The notes below the pieces were generated by a model, which saw only the letters and a program-made list of their open reading frames with translations, was not told the origin of the DNA and did no database searches. A DNA stretch of 46,839 nt, taken from NCBI GenBank assembly GCA_024643255.1, contig JAHENF010000099.1:1-46839 (forward strand), written 5' to 3'. Shown piece by piece: positions 7,852 to 16,663 of this stretch (positions are counted from its first letter, which is position 1; each line of letters opens with the position of its first letter). Position numbers and translations under genes: made by a program. The DNA comes from Ilumatobacteraceae bacterium. Its GTDB lineage: Bacteria > Actinomycetota > Acidimicrobiia > Acidimicrobiales > Ilumatobacteraceae.

Positions 7852-9213
7852 TCAGGACATCTTGTTGTCGGCCACCCAGCTGCCGTGCGCACCATAGGGC
7901 ACGCGACGGGGCAGATGGACAGTCGCAACGGGCGGCGCCGAAAAGTCTTGCGCGTCGATGATCACCAGACACGACTCGTCGGAGTTCGTGTCGTGCTTCA
8001 GGCTGATCACCCAGCCCTCGTCCTCGCCCGAATCATCGGCTGCCGGCGCGAACACCGGCTCGGCTCCGCGGACGCCGTCACCCAACTGGTGCTCGGTGCA
8101 GGCTCCGGTGCGCAGGTCGTATTTCCACAGCGCCGAGCCGAACACCGGCTCCTCGGCGTTGCCCTCGCCGCCCATCGCCATCAGGTAGCCGTACTGGGCG
8201 TCCAGCCCGATCAGGCGGTCGTTGACGCGACCGAAGTCGCCCGGACGGTCGTCGATCTGCTCCTCGGTCACCGTGCCGGCGTCGAGGTCGATCGTCCAGC
8301 GCCAGAGGCGCCCCACCTCGGCGTAGTCGTCGTTGCTCGTTCCGAAGGCCTCCGGCTGGCGCGAGACGTGGAGCACGAGCGTGTGACCGACCTCGTGGGC
8401 GTTGACGGGGTGGAACACGTAGCACGGGTCGATCTCGAACCAGCGCACGTCGGCGTTGGTGCCGTTGCGGGGCATGACGCCGAGGCGCGCACCCGCGTCG
8501 CGATTGAACTGGAACGGCATTCCGGTCTCGAGGGCGCCGAGGTTGAAACAGACGGGAAGGTCCATGAACACGACGTGGTTCTCGGTGACGTTGAAGTCGT
8601 GCATCATCACCATGTTGGGGATGTCGATGCCCTCGAGTTGCTGGAGGACGCCGTCCGCGCTGATGCGGATGTAGTGCAGGAACGGCGGCTCCGCGCTCAT
8701 GTAACTGAACGCGATCAGCTCGCCGGTGACGGGGCACACCTTCGGATGCGCCGTCATCGAGGTCGTCAGTGCCCCGCCGAAGTTCTCGTAGCCGATGGTG
8801 TTCAGCTCACCGTCGACCTGCCACGGCCAGTGGCCCTCCTCCAGGCAGAGCAGCTTGTTGTTGTGGGCCAGCACGTGCGTGTTGGCGGTGCCTCGCGTCA
8901 GGTCGCCCATGTTGGCCATCACATCGCCGCTGTCGGGGTCGGTGACGTTCGGCGTCTGGACGAACCGATTGCGATACCACTCGGCCTTGCCGCCGGCGAT
9001 CCGCACGCCGTGCAGCATCCCGTCACCGAAGAACCAGTGATCGGACGTTCCCGACACGGGGTTGGGTCCGGTGCGGACGTAGGTCCCTTCGAGCTCGGGC
9101 GGGATCGTGCCGTCGACGCGCAGGTCGAAGTCGGTCCGCTCGTCGAGCACCGGTGCCCAGTTGGCACGAAGGTGCCAGGGAAGCTCGGTACGAACGGTCT
9201 CGTCGATGCTCAT
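7852..9213 (-). CDS. Carotenoid oxygenase family (carotenoid/lignostilbene cleavage) dioxygenase
   Basis: 453 residues, the usual length for bacterial carotenoid cleavage oxygenases. The four conserved iron-binding His regions are visible: TAHPKVCP, MMHDFNVTENHVVF, FHPVNAHEVG and, near the C-terminus, YGAHGSWV. The N-terminal GTYVRTGPNPVSG and HWFFGDGMLHGV segments are also characteristic. The family splits C=C bonds of carotenoids, apocarotenoids or stilbenes using Fe(II) and O2 in the cytoplasm. It is the first gene of a probable unit with the ABC lipoprotein and permease. The ATG at 9213 has no Shine-Dalgarno; TACGTT lies 6 nt before it, suggesting a leaderless mRNA. It is divergent from a TetR gene, the obvious candidate regulator. 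Exact substrate cannot be assigned. Confidence 0.92.
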   Translation of the reverse strand: MSIDETVRTELPWHLRANWAPVLDERTDFDLRVDGTIPPELEGTYVRTGPNPVSGTSDHWFFGDGMLHGVRIAGGKAEWYRNRFVQTPNVTDPDSGDVMANMGDLTRGTANTHVLAHNNKLLCLEEGHWPWQVDGELNTIGYENFGGALTTSMTAHPKVCPVTGELIAFSYMSAEPPFLHYIRISADGVLQQLEGIDIPNMVMMHDFNVTENHVVFMDLPVCFNLGALETGMPFQFNRDAGARLGVMPRNGTNADVRWFEIDPCYVFHPVNAHEVGHTLVLHVSRQPEAFGTSNDDYAEVGRLWRWTIDLDAGTVTEEQIDDRPGDFGRVNDRLIGLDAQYGYLMAMGGEGNAEEPVFGSALWKYDLRTGACTEHQLGDGVRGAEPVFAPAADDSGEDEGWVISLKHDTNSDESCLVIIDAQDFSAPPVATVHLPRRVPYGAHGSWVADNKMS

Positions 9214-9219
9214 CCGGCG

Positions 9220-9225
9220 AACGTA
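9220..9225 (-). promoter_or_regulatory. -10 hexamer of probable leaderless promoter (carotenoid oxygenase)
   Basis: TACGTT read on the reverse strand ends 6 nt before the ATG at 9213. With no Shine-Dalgarno between them, transcription probably starts at the ATG itself. Confidence 0.5.
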
Positions 9226-9272
9226 ACAGCTCGACCCCGCCGGAATTTACCCGGAGTACAGAAATCTTGGAC

Positions 9273-9278
9273 TACGGT
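9273..9278 (+). promoter_or_regulatory. -10 hexamer of probable leaderless promoter (TetR gene)
   Basis: TACGGT followed by 7 nt and then GTG at 9286. It mirrors the hexamer of the divergent oxygenase gene; the 47 bp between the two hexamers is where a self-controlling TetR operator would be expected, but I see no clear dyad there. Confidence 0.5.
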
Positions 9279-9285
9279 GATCCGA

Positions 9286-9912
9286 GTGACCGCTCCGTCG
9301 ATCGATGCCCGTGCGCAGCGTCGTCGACCCGGACGTCCGAAGGGCACCCAGGTGGTCGCCGACCGCGAGCAACTGCTCGCCGCAGCGGTCCAGGTGATCC
9401 GCAGCGACGGGCCCGACGTCACGATGGACGACATCGCCGCGGCGGCCAACGTCAGCAAGCCGATCCTGTACCGCACGATCGGCGACAAGGACGCGCTGGT
9501 CGCGGCGCTGTCCGAATCGTTCGTCGACCGCCTCGACGACGCTGTCGCACGATCGTTCGATCGCCGCGTCGACGCCAGGTCCGGGTTCCACGCATCGCTG
9601 CGCGCGTGCCTCGAGACGATCGACGACGACCGCAACCTGTTCTTGTTCGTCAACATGGGCGGGCAGGGCACGGACTCCTTCCGCCATCTGGTCGAGCGAT
9701 CGGCACGCCAGATGTACGACGGCTTCACGGCGGGCCGAACCGCTGCCGGTCTCGATCCCGCGCCGTCACGTACCTGGTCGTACGCGATGGTCGGGGCGAT
9801 CCAAGTGGTGGCGATGATGTGGCTCGACGACGAGTACGCCGACCTCGATGACGTCGCTGCGCACCTCACGCAGCTGATGTGGCCCGGTTTCGCCGGCACC
9901 GGCAACAGCTGA
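9286..9912 (+). CDS. TetR/AcrR family transcriptional regulator
   Basis: 208 residues with GTG at 9286 as start (a GTG at 9277 is in frame too; 9286 fits the leaderless spacing). A basic N-terminal arm (RRRPGRPKG) precedes the TetR DNA-binding domain: VTMDDIAAAANVSKPILYRTIGDKDALVAAL contains the helix-turn-helix with the family's Y-R/H-x-F/I-x-x-K turn. The C-terminal ~140 residues form the variable ligand-binding part. It is divergent from the carotenoid oxygenase and convergent with the acyl-CoA dehydrogenase (3-bp gap). By family habit it probably represses itself and the divergent unit and is released by a hydrophobic or CoA ligand; that is inference. Confidence 0.88.
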   Translation: MTAPSIDARAQRRRPGRPKGTQVVADREQLLAAAVQVIRSDGPDVTMDDIAAAANVSKPILYRTIGDKDALVAALSESFVDRLDDAVARSFDRRVDARSGFHASLRACLETIDDDRNLFLFVNMGGQGTDSFRHLVERSARQMYDGFTAGRTAAGLDPAPSRTWSYAMVGAIQVVAMMWLDDEYADLDDVAAHLTQLMWPGFAGTGNS

Positions 9913-9915
9913 AGA

Positions 9916-11202
9916 TCAGCGCGGCACCGAACTCCACGGACCGGAATCGGCGCGCGGCTCGCGCGGCAGACCCAGCACCCGTTCGCCGACGATGTTCCGC
10001 TGGATCTCGTCGGAACCACCTGCGATCCGGTAGCCGGGAGCGCCGAGCAGATGCTCGTTCCATCCGTAGGTGCCCCACTCGCCGGTGTCGGCCGTCAGCT
10101 TCGGGCCGAGGATGTCGCCGATGACCTCGCCCATCTGCGTCATGCCCTCGGTCCACAGGAGCTTGCCGAGCGAGCCCTCGGGGCCCGGCGTGCCCGACCG
10201 GGCGAGGTCGGCGGCACGACGGTTCGTGAACGACTCGACACGGCCGTGGATGTACACCTTGGCGAGCTTGTCGCGCATGACCGGATCGTCGGTGACACCC
10301 ATCATCCGCGCCGTGGCGAGCAGCTGCTTCCACGACCCACCGGAGGCCGATCCCTCTCCCCCGGACTCGGAGTGGTCCCGCTCGAAGCTCAACGTGGTCG
10401 TCGCAACCTTCCAGCCCTCGCCGACCTCGCCGAGGCGCAGGTCGTCGGGGATGCGCACATCGCTGAAGAACACCTCGCAGAACGACGACCCCCCGCTCAT
10501 CTGCTTGATCGGGCGAACCTCGACCCCGGGCGCGTCGAGCGGGAGCATGAACGCCGTCAGGCCCTGCTGCTTCACGACGTCGGGGTCGGTGCGGGCGATC
10601 AGCTCTCCCCATTGACTGAACTGGGCACCGGAACTCCAGACCTTCTGGCCGTTGATCACCCACTCGTCGCCGTCGCGCACCGCGCGTGTCGACAGACCGG
10701 CGAGGTCGGAGCCGGCACCGGGCTCGCTGAACAGCTGGCACGCCAGGATGTCGGCGCTCCGGAGGTCAGCGACGAAGCGTCGCTTGAGGTCGTCGCTGCC
10801 GAGGACCCGGATCGTGCTCGCGACCAGGCCGACGGTGACGCTGACGAGTTCGTGGCTCCCGGGCGATTCGAACTGCCGCTCGATCCGGCCGAGCGCTCTG
10901 GCGTGCGCCCGGCTCAACCCGAGTCCGCCGAACTCGACCGGCCAATCGACGCCGTGGTAGCCCATCGTCGCCTTGCGCTGGACCCAGTCGGCGATGGCCA
11001 GGATGTGATCACGCTCGTCGTCGAACGACATGTCGCTGAACACCGACACGTCGAACTCGCCCTCGCCCCAGACGAGGCCGGCGGTGTGCGTGACGCGGCG
11101 CGCCGCATTCGCTTCGAACCAGGCGGTCGCCTGTTCGCTGAACTCCTCGACCGAGATGTCGGGATCGACGAGTTGCTGGGTCCGTTCGGTGGTGTCGGTC
11201 AT
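9916..11202 (-). CDS. Acyl-CoA dehydrogenase
   Basis: 428 residues. Recognisable segments are CQLFSEPGAGSDLAGLSTRAVRDGDEWVINGQKVWSSGA in its order (FAD/substrate contacts), the WSSGAQFSQW turn, and the C-terminal RIAGGSDEIQRNIVGERVLGLPR, the classic ACAD tail binding FAD across the dimer. It oxidises an acyl-CoA at C2-C3 with electrons passed to ETF, in the cytoplasm. Length and the TYGWNEHLL region resemble the FadE enzymes of steroid/branched substrate breakdown in actinobacteria rather than short-chain ACADs; this is an impression. Start ATG at 11202 behind GAAAGG. Last gene of a three-gene unit with the synthetase (27 bp upstream) and an NTF2-like protein. Confidence 0.92.
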   Translation of the reverse strand: MTDTTERTQQLVDPDISVEEFSEQATAWFEANAARRVTHTAGLVWGEGEFDVSVFSDMSFDDERDHILAIADWVQRKATMGYHGVDWPVEFGGLGLSRAHARALGRIERQFESPGSHELVSVTVGLVASTIRVLGSDDLKRRFVADLRSADILACQLFSEPGAGSDLAGLSTRAVRDGDEWVINGQKVWSSGAQFSQWGELIARTDPDVVKQQGLTAFMLPLDAPGVEVRPIKQMSGGSSFCEVFFSDVRIPDDLRLGEVGEGWKVATTTLSFERDHSESGGEGSASGGSWKQLLATARMMGVTDDPVMRDKLAKVYIHGRVESFTNRRAADLARSGTPGPEGSLGKLLWTEGMTQMGEVIGDILGPKLTADTGEWGTYGWNEHLLGAPGYRIAGGSDEIQRNIVGERVLGLPREPRADSGPWSSVPR

Positions 11203-11229
11203 TGGGGGCCTTTCGGGTGTGAACGCGTG

Positions 11230-12786
11230 TCAGGAGATCTCATCGAGCTCGCCGGCGAGCCAGGCATCGCGCAGTCGTCGCTTGTTGATCTTGCCCATCG
11301 TGTTGCGCAGGAGATCGTGCACGACGTGGTACTCGCGTGGGCACTTGTAGTGGCTCAGCCGTTCGCGCAGCCACGCGGACAACTCGGCCGGATCCGGCGG
11401 AGCGAGTTCGTCGGTCGGCATCACGAGCGCCACGAGCATCTCGCCCATCTCCGGGTGCGGGACGCCGATGCACCCGACGTCGGCCACACCGGGGTGGTCG
11501 ATCAGCAGCTGCTCGGCCTCGGCCGGATAGATGTTGACACCGCCCGACACGACCATGTCACTGAAGCGATCGGTGATGTAGACGTACCCGTCGGGGTCGA
11601 TGTAGCCGATCTCGCCGAGGGTGAACAGGCCGGGCTCGGGGTTGGACGCTGCGGTCTTCTCGGCGTCGTTCGGGTACACGATGCCGCGACCGGTCGCATC
11701 GCGGAAGAACAGGCGCCCCTCGGTGTTGGCCGGCACCTCGCGCAGATCCTCGTCGAGGACCACCGCTGTGAACGGTGGCACCGATCGGCCGACCGAGCCC
11801 TTGTGTTGCAGCCATTCCTCGCTCGTGATCGTGCACACGGTGCCGACTTCGGTGGCCCCGTAGGCGTCGCGGAAGACCGGGCCGAACCACTCGATCATCG
11901 CCGCCTTCACGTCGATGGGGCACTTGGCACCGGTGTGGGCGAGCATTTTCATCGAGCTGACGTCGTACTTCGCCTTCACGTCGTCGGGCAGTGCGAGCAG
12001 GCGGACGAAGTGGGTCGGCACCATGACGCTCGACTCGGTCCGATACCGATCGATCGCGGCCAGCACCGCCTCAGCGTCGAACTTGGCCAGGATCACCGAG
12101 GGCACGCCGGCACAGAGGAGCCGCATGCCCGACAGCGGGCCGGTGTGGTACATCGGCCCGACCACGAGGTGGGTGCCGAACCCCGAGAATCCCCCTTGCG
12201 CGAGGAGTTCCAGATGTTCGGCCATGTTGGTGCCACCGGCGAACATCGTCGGCGGGAGTTCGGTGCCCTTCGGACGTCCGGTGGTCCCCGAGGTGTAGAG
12301 CAGGTTCGGTCGCGGGACAATGTCGTCGGGCGGGTCGTCGGTCGCTCCCCCGGCGAGCCAGGTGTCCCAGTCGGTCACACCGTCGATGCCGTCGCACTTC
12401 CACCCGATCACCTGCGTGACGCCGGCGATGCGCGCTGCCTCGACGCCGCGCACGGCGGTCTCGGGACCGACGAACACCACCCGGGTCTCGGAGTCCTCGA
12501 GGATGTACGCGGCCTCCGCAGCGGTGAGATGGAAGTTCACCGGCACCGACGACGCGCCGGCGAGCAGCCCTCCGAGGTGGGCGAGGGCGGTCTCGGCAGC
12601 GTTCTCGGCGAAGACGGCGATGCGGTGTCCGGCACCGAGCTCCCCGGCCCGATCAGCGGCGAGCAACAGGTTGGCGCAACGATTGAGCGCGTCGTCGACC
12701 TCGCCCCAGGTCATCTCCCGGTCGCCGTCGACGAGGGCGAATCCGGTGGGGTCGAGTGCGGCGCACTCCTTGGCGAAACGTGGCAT
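11230..12786 (-). CDS. Acyl-CoA synthetase / AMP-dependent ligase (1)
   Basis: 518 residues. Adenylate-forming motifs appear in order: LLYTSGTTGRPKGTELPP (phosphate loop), AYGATEVG, GLFTLGEIGYIDPDGYVYITDR (Asp and Arg contacts), SGGVNIYPAEAE and the C-terminal NTMGKINKR with the catalytic Lys. It should activate a carboxylic acid to its CoA thioester via an acyl-adenylate. The ATG at 12786 overlaps the TGA of the upstream NTF2-like gene by one base (TGATG), indicating translational coupling; a longer open frame upstream is just read-through. Position before an acyl-CoA dehydrogenase supports a role in activating a catabolic intermediate. Substrate chain cannot be read. Confidence 0.92.
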   Translation of the reverse strand: MPRFAKECAALDPTGFALVDGDREMTWGEVDDALNRCANLLLAADRAGELGAGHRIAVFAENAAETALAHLGGLLAGASSVPVNFHLTAAEAAYILEDSETRVVFVGPETAVRGVEAARIAGVTQVIGWKCDGIDGVTDWDTWLAGGATDDPPDDIVPRPNLLYTSGTTGRPKGTELPPTMFAGGTNMAEHLELLAQGGFSGFGTHLVVGPMYHTGPLSGMRLLCAGVPSVILAKFDAEAVLAAIDRYRTESSVMVPTHFVRLLALPDDVKAKYDVSSMKMLAHTGAKCPIDVKAAMIEWFGPVFRDAYGATEVGTVCTITSEEWLQHKGSVGRSVPPFTAVVLDEDLREVPANTEGRLFFRDATGRGIVYPNDAEKTAASNPEPGLFTLGEIGYIDPDGYVYITDRFSDMVVSGGVNIYPAEAEQLLIDHPGVADVGCIGVPHPEMGEMLVALVMPTDELAPPDPAELSAWLRERLSHYKCPREYHVVHDLLRNTMGKINKRRLRDAWLAGELDEIS

Positions 12787-13307
12787 CAGGGTCCGATCGG
12801 TCGGCCGTTGGCGGGCCGGTCGAATCCGGCCTGACGGAACTTGGAGGAATCGATGCCCATCGAGTCGGGGACGAGCTCGGTGACGTCCTCGTGGTGCACA
12901 CACACGCGGTGCATGATGCGCCATTCGTCGCCGCGGCGTTCGTACGTGTCGAGGTAGCGGCCGTACCAGGTGGACAGCCGGCGCTCGTCGGCATGCGACA
13001 GGTACGCGATGTTCAGCATCTCGCCGCGGGCATGCTCGCCGTCGGGGTCGATCTCGACGCGGTGGTTGAAGATCGTGTGCATCGTCCACGCCCACACGCC
13101 GTGACTGGACACGACACGGTCGCAGAACTCCCAGGCATTGCCGACGAAGACACCGTGATCGTCGGTGCCGTCGGGCCAGTAGGCGGATTTCATGACATCG
13201 CCGTCGAGGCGGTCGACGCCGTACGAGTAGCGGCGCGCCGCCTCGCGGCACGCCTCGATGGCGAGCAGTTGATCGATCGTGGGAGTCGGGTTGGTGATGT
13301 CGCTCAT
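12786..13307 (-). CDS. NTF2-like (SnoaL/ring-hydroxylating beta-like fold) protein 1
   Basis: 173 residues from the ATG at 13307 (an ATG at 13328 is also in frame, but it sits inside the putative operator and has no Shine-Dalgarno). The pattern AIEACREAARRYSYGVDRLDGDVMKSAYWPDGTDDHG then YLDTYERRGDEWRIMHRVCVHH is that of SnoaL-like cystatin-fold proteins: a helix, a pocket with Asp/His, and a curved sheet ending with 'W-R-I'. Family members act as hydratases, isomerases or beta subunits of dioxygenases; none of these can be chosen here. It heads the unit with the CoA ligase and acyl-CoA dehydrogenase. Confidence 0.8.
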   Translation of the reverse strand: MSDITNPTPTIDQLLAIEACREAARRYSYGVDRLDGDVMKSAYWPDGTDDHGVFVGNAWEFCDRVVSSHGVWAWTMHTIFNHRVEIDPDGEHARGEMLNIAYLSHADERRLSTWYGRYLDTYERRGDEWRIMHRVCVHHEDVTELVPDSMGIDSSKFRQAGFDRPANGRPIGP

Positions 13308-13329
13308 GTCGGTCTCGATCCGGGACATT

Positions 13330-13348
13330 ACCGAACGACCGTTAAGGT
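13330..13348. promoter_or_regulatory. Dyad in the divergent region NTF2-like 1 / nitroreductase, candidate operator
   Basis: ACCGAACGACCGTTAAGGT: AACG-AC-CGTT is an inverted repeat, flanked by ACC and GGT at nearly symmetrical distance. The shape suits a dimeric TetR-type regulator controlling both divergent genes. Identity of the regulator is not known. Confidence 0.4.
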
Positions 13349-13380
13349 CCTCTCACCGACCCGACGAGAAAGTCGACACC

Positions 13381-14043
13381 ATGGATTTCGATCTCGAACA
13401 GACCGACCACCTCCTGACGACGACGCGAGCCGTACGCAAGCGACTCGACCTCACCAGGCCCGTGCCGAGAGAACTGCTGCTCGATTGCGTCCGCATCTCG
13501 ACGCAGGGCCCCGCAGGCGGGAACCACCAGCGGTGGCGATGGGTGATGGTCGACGACGCGGACCGCAAAGCGGTGATCGCGGACGCCTACCGACGCTCGT
13601 ACGCGCCGTACATCGCCGCGCAGCAGGAGGCTGTCGCCAAGGCCGGCAACGCGGCGGCGAAGAACGCGATCATCGATTCGAGCTTGCACCTCGCCGACGT
13701 GCTCGCCGAGGTGCCCGTGCTGGCGATCCCCTGCGCGCTCGGCGCGCCACCGAGCGACACCGGCCACGGCGAGGCACAGGGATGGTGGGGCTCGCTCATC
13801 CCGACCGTCTGGAGCTACTGCCTGGCGGCGCGCTCCCGCGGGCTCGGAACGGCCTGGACGACGCTGCACCTCGGGTACGGCGACGAGGTGGCCGACGCAT
13901 TGGGCATTCCCGACACCGTGACGCAGTTGGCCTGCATCCCCACGGCGTTCTACACGGGCGACGACTTCAAGCCGGCCAGCCGCAGACCTGCCGAGGAGAT
14001 CACGTACTGGAACAGGTGGAAGGACACCGCGATCGACGGGTGA
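13381..14043 (+). CDS. Nitroreductase family protein
   Basis: 220 residues from ATG 13381, which follows GAGAAAG. The opening TTTRAVRKRLDLTRPVPRELL and the ISTQGPAGGNHQRWRWVMV segment (FMN phosphate contacts around 'GPAGGN') are typical of nitroreductase-fold FMN proteins; GLGTAWTTLHLGYGDEVADALGIP matches the C-terminal FMN/dimer region. It should use a flavin and NAD(P)H or act on a flavin-dependent step in the cytoplasm. It is divergent from the NTF2-like/CoA-ligase unit and ends 3 bp before the convergent P450 gene. Substrate unknown. Confidence 0.88.
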   Translation: MDFDLEQTDHLLTTTRAVRKRLDLTRPVPRELLLDCVRISTQGPAGGNHQRWRWVMVDDADRKAVIADAYRRSYAPYIAAQQEAVAKAGNAAAKNAIIDSSLHLADVLAEVPVLAIPCALGAPPSDTGHGEAQGWWGSLIPTVWSYCLAARSRGLGTAWTTLHLGYGDEVADALGIPDTVTQLACIPTAFYTGDDFKPASRRPAEEITYWNRWKDTAIDG

Positions 14044-14046
14044 CGA

Positions 14047-15321
14047 TCAGTCCCGATAGGTCAGGTCGACTTCGAGGTGCTGGAGGCCGCGGAGGATGAA
14101 GCTGCTGCCGTAGCGCAACGCGTCGCGATCGACGACGGTGATCGTGTCGATGTGCGATGCCAGCACCCGCAGCGCGGTGACCGCTTCGAGACGCGCCAAC
14201 GCGGCGCCGAGACAGAAGTGGATGCCGTGGCCGAACGCGATGTGGTTGCTCAGGCCGACACGATCGGGACGAAACGCCTCCGGGTCATCGAAGAGGCTGT
14301 CGTCGTGGTCGGCCGAGCCGTACATCACCCAGAGCGTCGAGCCCTTGGGAATCGGCGACCCGGCGATCTCGGTGTCGGCGGTCACGATCCGGAAGAGGCC
14401 CTGGTTCGGGCTCGCCCAGCGCAGCCCCTCCTCGACGACTGCGGTCGCGTACGACGGGTCGGCCTTGAGTCGTTCCCATTCGTCGGGGTGTTCGGCGAGC
14501 AGCACCATGAGGTCGGCCATCAGGCTGGCGGTCGTTTCACTGCCGGCCACCTGGATCTGGCGGATGATCGAGAGCATCTCGGCCATGTCGAGTGGGCCAC
14601 CCTCGACACCGTCGTCGGGGGCCAGCTCGGCGGTCAGGAGGTCGGTGAGGAAGTCGTCGCGAGGATCGGAGCGACGGGCGTCGAGTTCGCTCGCGAAGTA
14701 CTGCTGCTGCTCGACGATGTCGCGTTCGGCGGCGACCCGCTCGTCGTCGCTGATCGTGCGACCGATCGCCGCCACCGACGAGTCGGCCCAGCGCTTGAAG
14801 TCGGCCTGACGGGTCTCGGGGACTTCCAGGATCACCGCGACCGCGCGCACCGGCAGCGGCACCGCGAACCTGGTCAGGAAGTCGACGCGCGGCTCCCGCC
14901 CGAACCCTTCCACGAGGTCCTCGCAGATGGTCTCGATCGCAGGTGCCAGGAGGTTGACCCGCTTCGGGGTGAACGCCATCGAGACGAGGCGGCGATACCT
15001 GGTGTGCGCAGGCGGGTCGACGGTCAGCATCGTCGGCACGTTCGGCCAGCCATCAGCGATGACCGATTTCAGTCGGTCCAGCAGTTCGGGCGACGGCTTC
15101 GCCGCCGGCGACCCGAACCTCGATGAGAACGTGGTCGGATCGTGGAGGATCCGCTTGACGTCCTCATGGCGCGACACCGCGAAGATCCGCTCGCCTGCCC
15201 GACCGAAGGCGGCACCGTCGAGTTCGAGGACGGGAGCACGATCGCGCATCTCGCGGTAGTGCGGGTACGGGCATTGGACAACGGCGTCATCGGTGGCGTC
15301 GAACGTGACGGTGTCAGTCAC
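14047..15321 (-). CDS. Cytochrome P450
   Basis: 424 residues from a GTG at 15321, which overlaps the stop of the upstream Rieske gene by 8 bp; an in-frame ATG 27 bp further up is less natural. All P450 landmarks are present: I-helix AGSETTAS (oxygen activation), the ExxR motif in EEGLRWASP, and the haem-binding loop FGHGIHFCLGAALARLE with the proximal Cys. LTVDPPAHTRYRRLVSMAFTP is the usual C-helix region of soluble bacterial class I P450s. No ferredoxin or reductase gene follows directly. Translationally linked to Rieske oxygenase B, so both probably act on the same pathway. Confidence 0.95.
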   Translation of the reverse strand: MTDTVTFDATDDAVVQCPYPHYREMRDRAPVLELDGAAFGRAGERIFAVSRHEDVKRILHDPTTFSSRFGSPAAKPSPELLDRLKSVIADGWPNVPTMLTVDPPAHTRYRRLVSMAFTPKRVNLLAPAIETICEDLVEGFGREPRVDFLTRFAVPLPVRAVAVILEVPETRQADFKRWADSSVAAIGRTISDDERVAAERDIVEQQQYFASELDARRSDPRDDFLTDLLTAELAPDDGVEGGPLDMAEMLSIIRQIQVAGSETTASLMADLMVLLAEHPDEWERLKADPSYATAVVEEGLRWASPNQGLFRIVTADTEIAGSPIPKGSTLWVMYGSADHDDSLFDDPEAFRPDRVGLSNHIAFGHGIHFCLGAALARLEAVTALRVLASHIDTITVVDRDALRYGSSFILRGLQHLEVDLTYRD

Positions 15322-16663
15322 GCGCCAGCCAGTCGGTGAGCAGTGCATGGAAGTGCCGCGGCTTGGTCTCCTGGTAGTCCGCGAACATCACGCCAGGTTG
15401 GATCATCGCCTCCAAGCCCAACTGCACCTGGGGCACGTTGTACACGTCTTGGTTGAACACCCTGCCAAGCATGCCCAGTTCCGTGGCGGTGGTCCAGTCC
15501 TCGTCGTCGCCGAGCCAGTGGATCGGTGCCGCCGGCGGACGCTCGTCGCCGGGGAACGGCGACAGGAACATGCACTCCATGATCGATCGGCGGTGATCGT
15601 TGCCGTAGGGGCGGAACCGGTACACGATCCGGTTGTAGGCCCCCCACGGATGAAAGTTGGGGAACACGGTGTAGTAGATGCTCTCGGTCAGCTCACCGTC
15701 GCAGAGTTCGTCCGCGCGGTCGCCGATCGCCGGCCGCAGCGACTGTCTGGCCGCCTCGGCCGCGAGATGCCGCGCGGTCTCGCCGACCGGCACGATCATC
15801 TTCGGGTCCTCGTCGAGATTGCGGTCGCTCATCGCGTCGAAGATGTCCTGCTCGCTCGGCTGCCACGTGACGTGCGGGCTGGGCACCCCGTTCGGTGTGA
15901 TCGCTCGGCTGAAGTTGCCGAAGACGTCGTACTGCGAGATCGCGTCGCCGAGGCTCGGCAGCAGCTGCGGGTGCGTGGCGACCACGTGGAACGCCTCCAT
16001 GAACGCCTCCTGCGCCACCTTCCAGTTGCAGTCCATCACCTTGGCGACGTGGGCCTCCTTGTACCGCTCCTCCAACGGCCAGCGGTCGAAGTGGTGGCTC
16101 AGGTCGCCGAGGTGCTCTTCGAGCGTGTCGCAGTTGGGGTCCATGTTGATGAACACGAAGCCACCCCAGGTGCCCACGCGGACTTCGGGCAGGCCCCACT
16201 CGTCGGGTTCGAGGCGCGGGAAGTCCCACTGGCAGGGCACCTGCTTCAGGCAGCCGTTCAACTCCCAGGCGAAGCCGTGGAACGCACAGCGCAATTCGGT
16301 GTCGCGGCCCGCCGTCTCCCTCAGGCGGCGACCGCGGTGCGGACACACGTTGTGGAATGCCTGGATCTCATCGGGCCCCGACCGCACGACCAGGATCGAG
16401 CGACCGACGATGTCGTAGGTGATGTGGTCGCCGACCTCGGGGATGTCCTCCTCGCGGCAGGCCATCTGCCAGACCTTGGTCCACAGCTTGTCGACCTCGA
16501 GTTGGTGGAACTCGGCACTGGTGTACCGCTCGACGGGCACATCGGCCTCGCTCGGCGGCATCGGCGAGAACCAACGCAACACGTCGGGGACCTCGTGGCT
16601 GTCGGTGTCGAGCAGCTGCTGATAGGTGAGCGACGGGGGCTTGGTGTAGTCGATCGCGGTCAT
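15314..16663 (-). CDS. Rieske non-heme iron oxygenase, alpha subunit (B)
   Basis: 449 residues. Rieske motif: CPHRG followed after 17 residues by CAFHGF. Catalytic iron motif NWKVAQEAFMEAFHVVATH (His-x4-His preceded by Glu in the bridging position) and probable third ligand in FNQDVYNVPQVQ. The W-x-M-A-C-R-E-E-D-I-P-E-V-G-D start of the Rieske domain is closely similar to oxygenase D. The ATG at 16663 overlaps the stop of the upstream 77-aa gene by 4 bp (ATGA), and its own stop overlaps the P450 start, so three genes are translated as a chain. Likely oxygenates a ring or alkyl carbon with electrons from a ferredoxin; substrate unknown. Confidence 0.92.
   Translation of the reverse strand: MTAIDYTKPPSLTYQQLLDTDSHEVPDVLRWFSPMPPSEADVPVERYTSAEFHQLEVDKLWTKVWQMACREEDIPEVGDHITYDIVGRSILVVRSGPDEIQAFHNVCPHRGRRLRETAGRDTELRCAFHGFAWELNGCLKQVPCQWDFPRLEPDEWGLPEVRVGTWGGFVFINMDPNCDTLEEHLGDLSHHFDRWPLEERYKEAHVAKVMDCNWKVAQEAFMEAFHVVATHPQLLPSLGDAISQYDVFGNFSRAITPNGVPSPHVTWQPSEQDIFDAMSDRNLDEDPKMIVPVGETARHLAAEAARQSLRPAIGDRADELCDGELTESIYYTVFPNFHPWGAYNRIVYRFRPYGNDHRRSIMECMFLSPFPGDERPPAAPIHWLGDDEDWTTATELGMLGRVFNQDVYNVPQVQLGLEAMIQPGVMFADYQETKPRHFHALLTDWLARD

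Noticed and set aside
10051-12834. Long plus-strand open frame opposite the acyl-CoA dehydrogenase and CoA ligase genes
   Set aside because: Antisense shadow: no motifs, no ribosome site, and it lies fully over two strongly supported genes.
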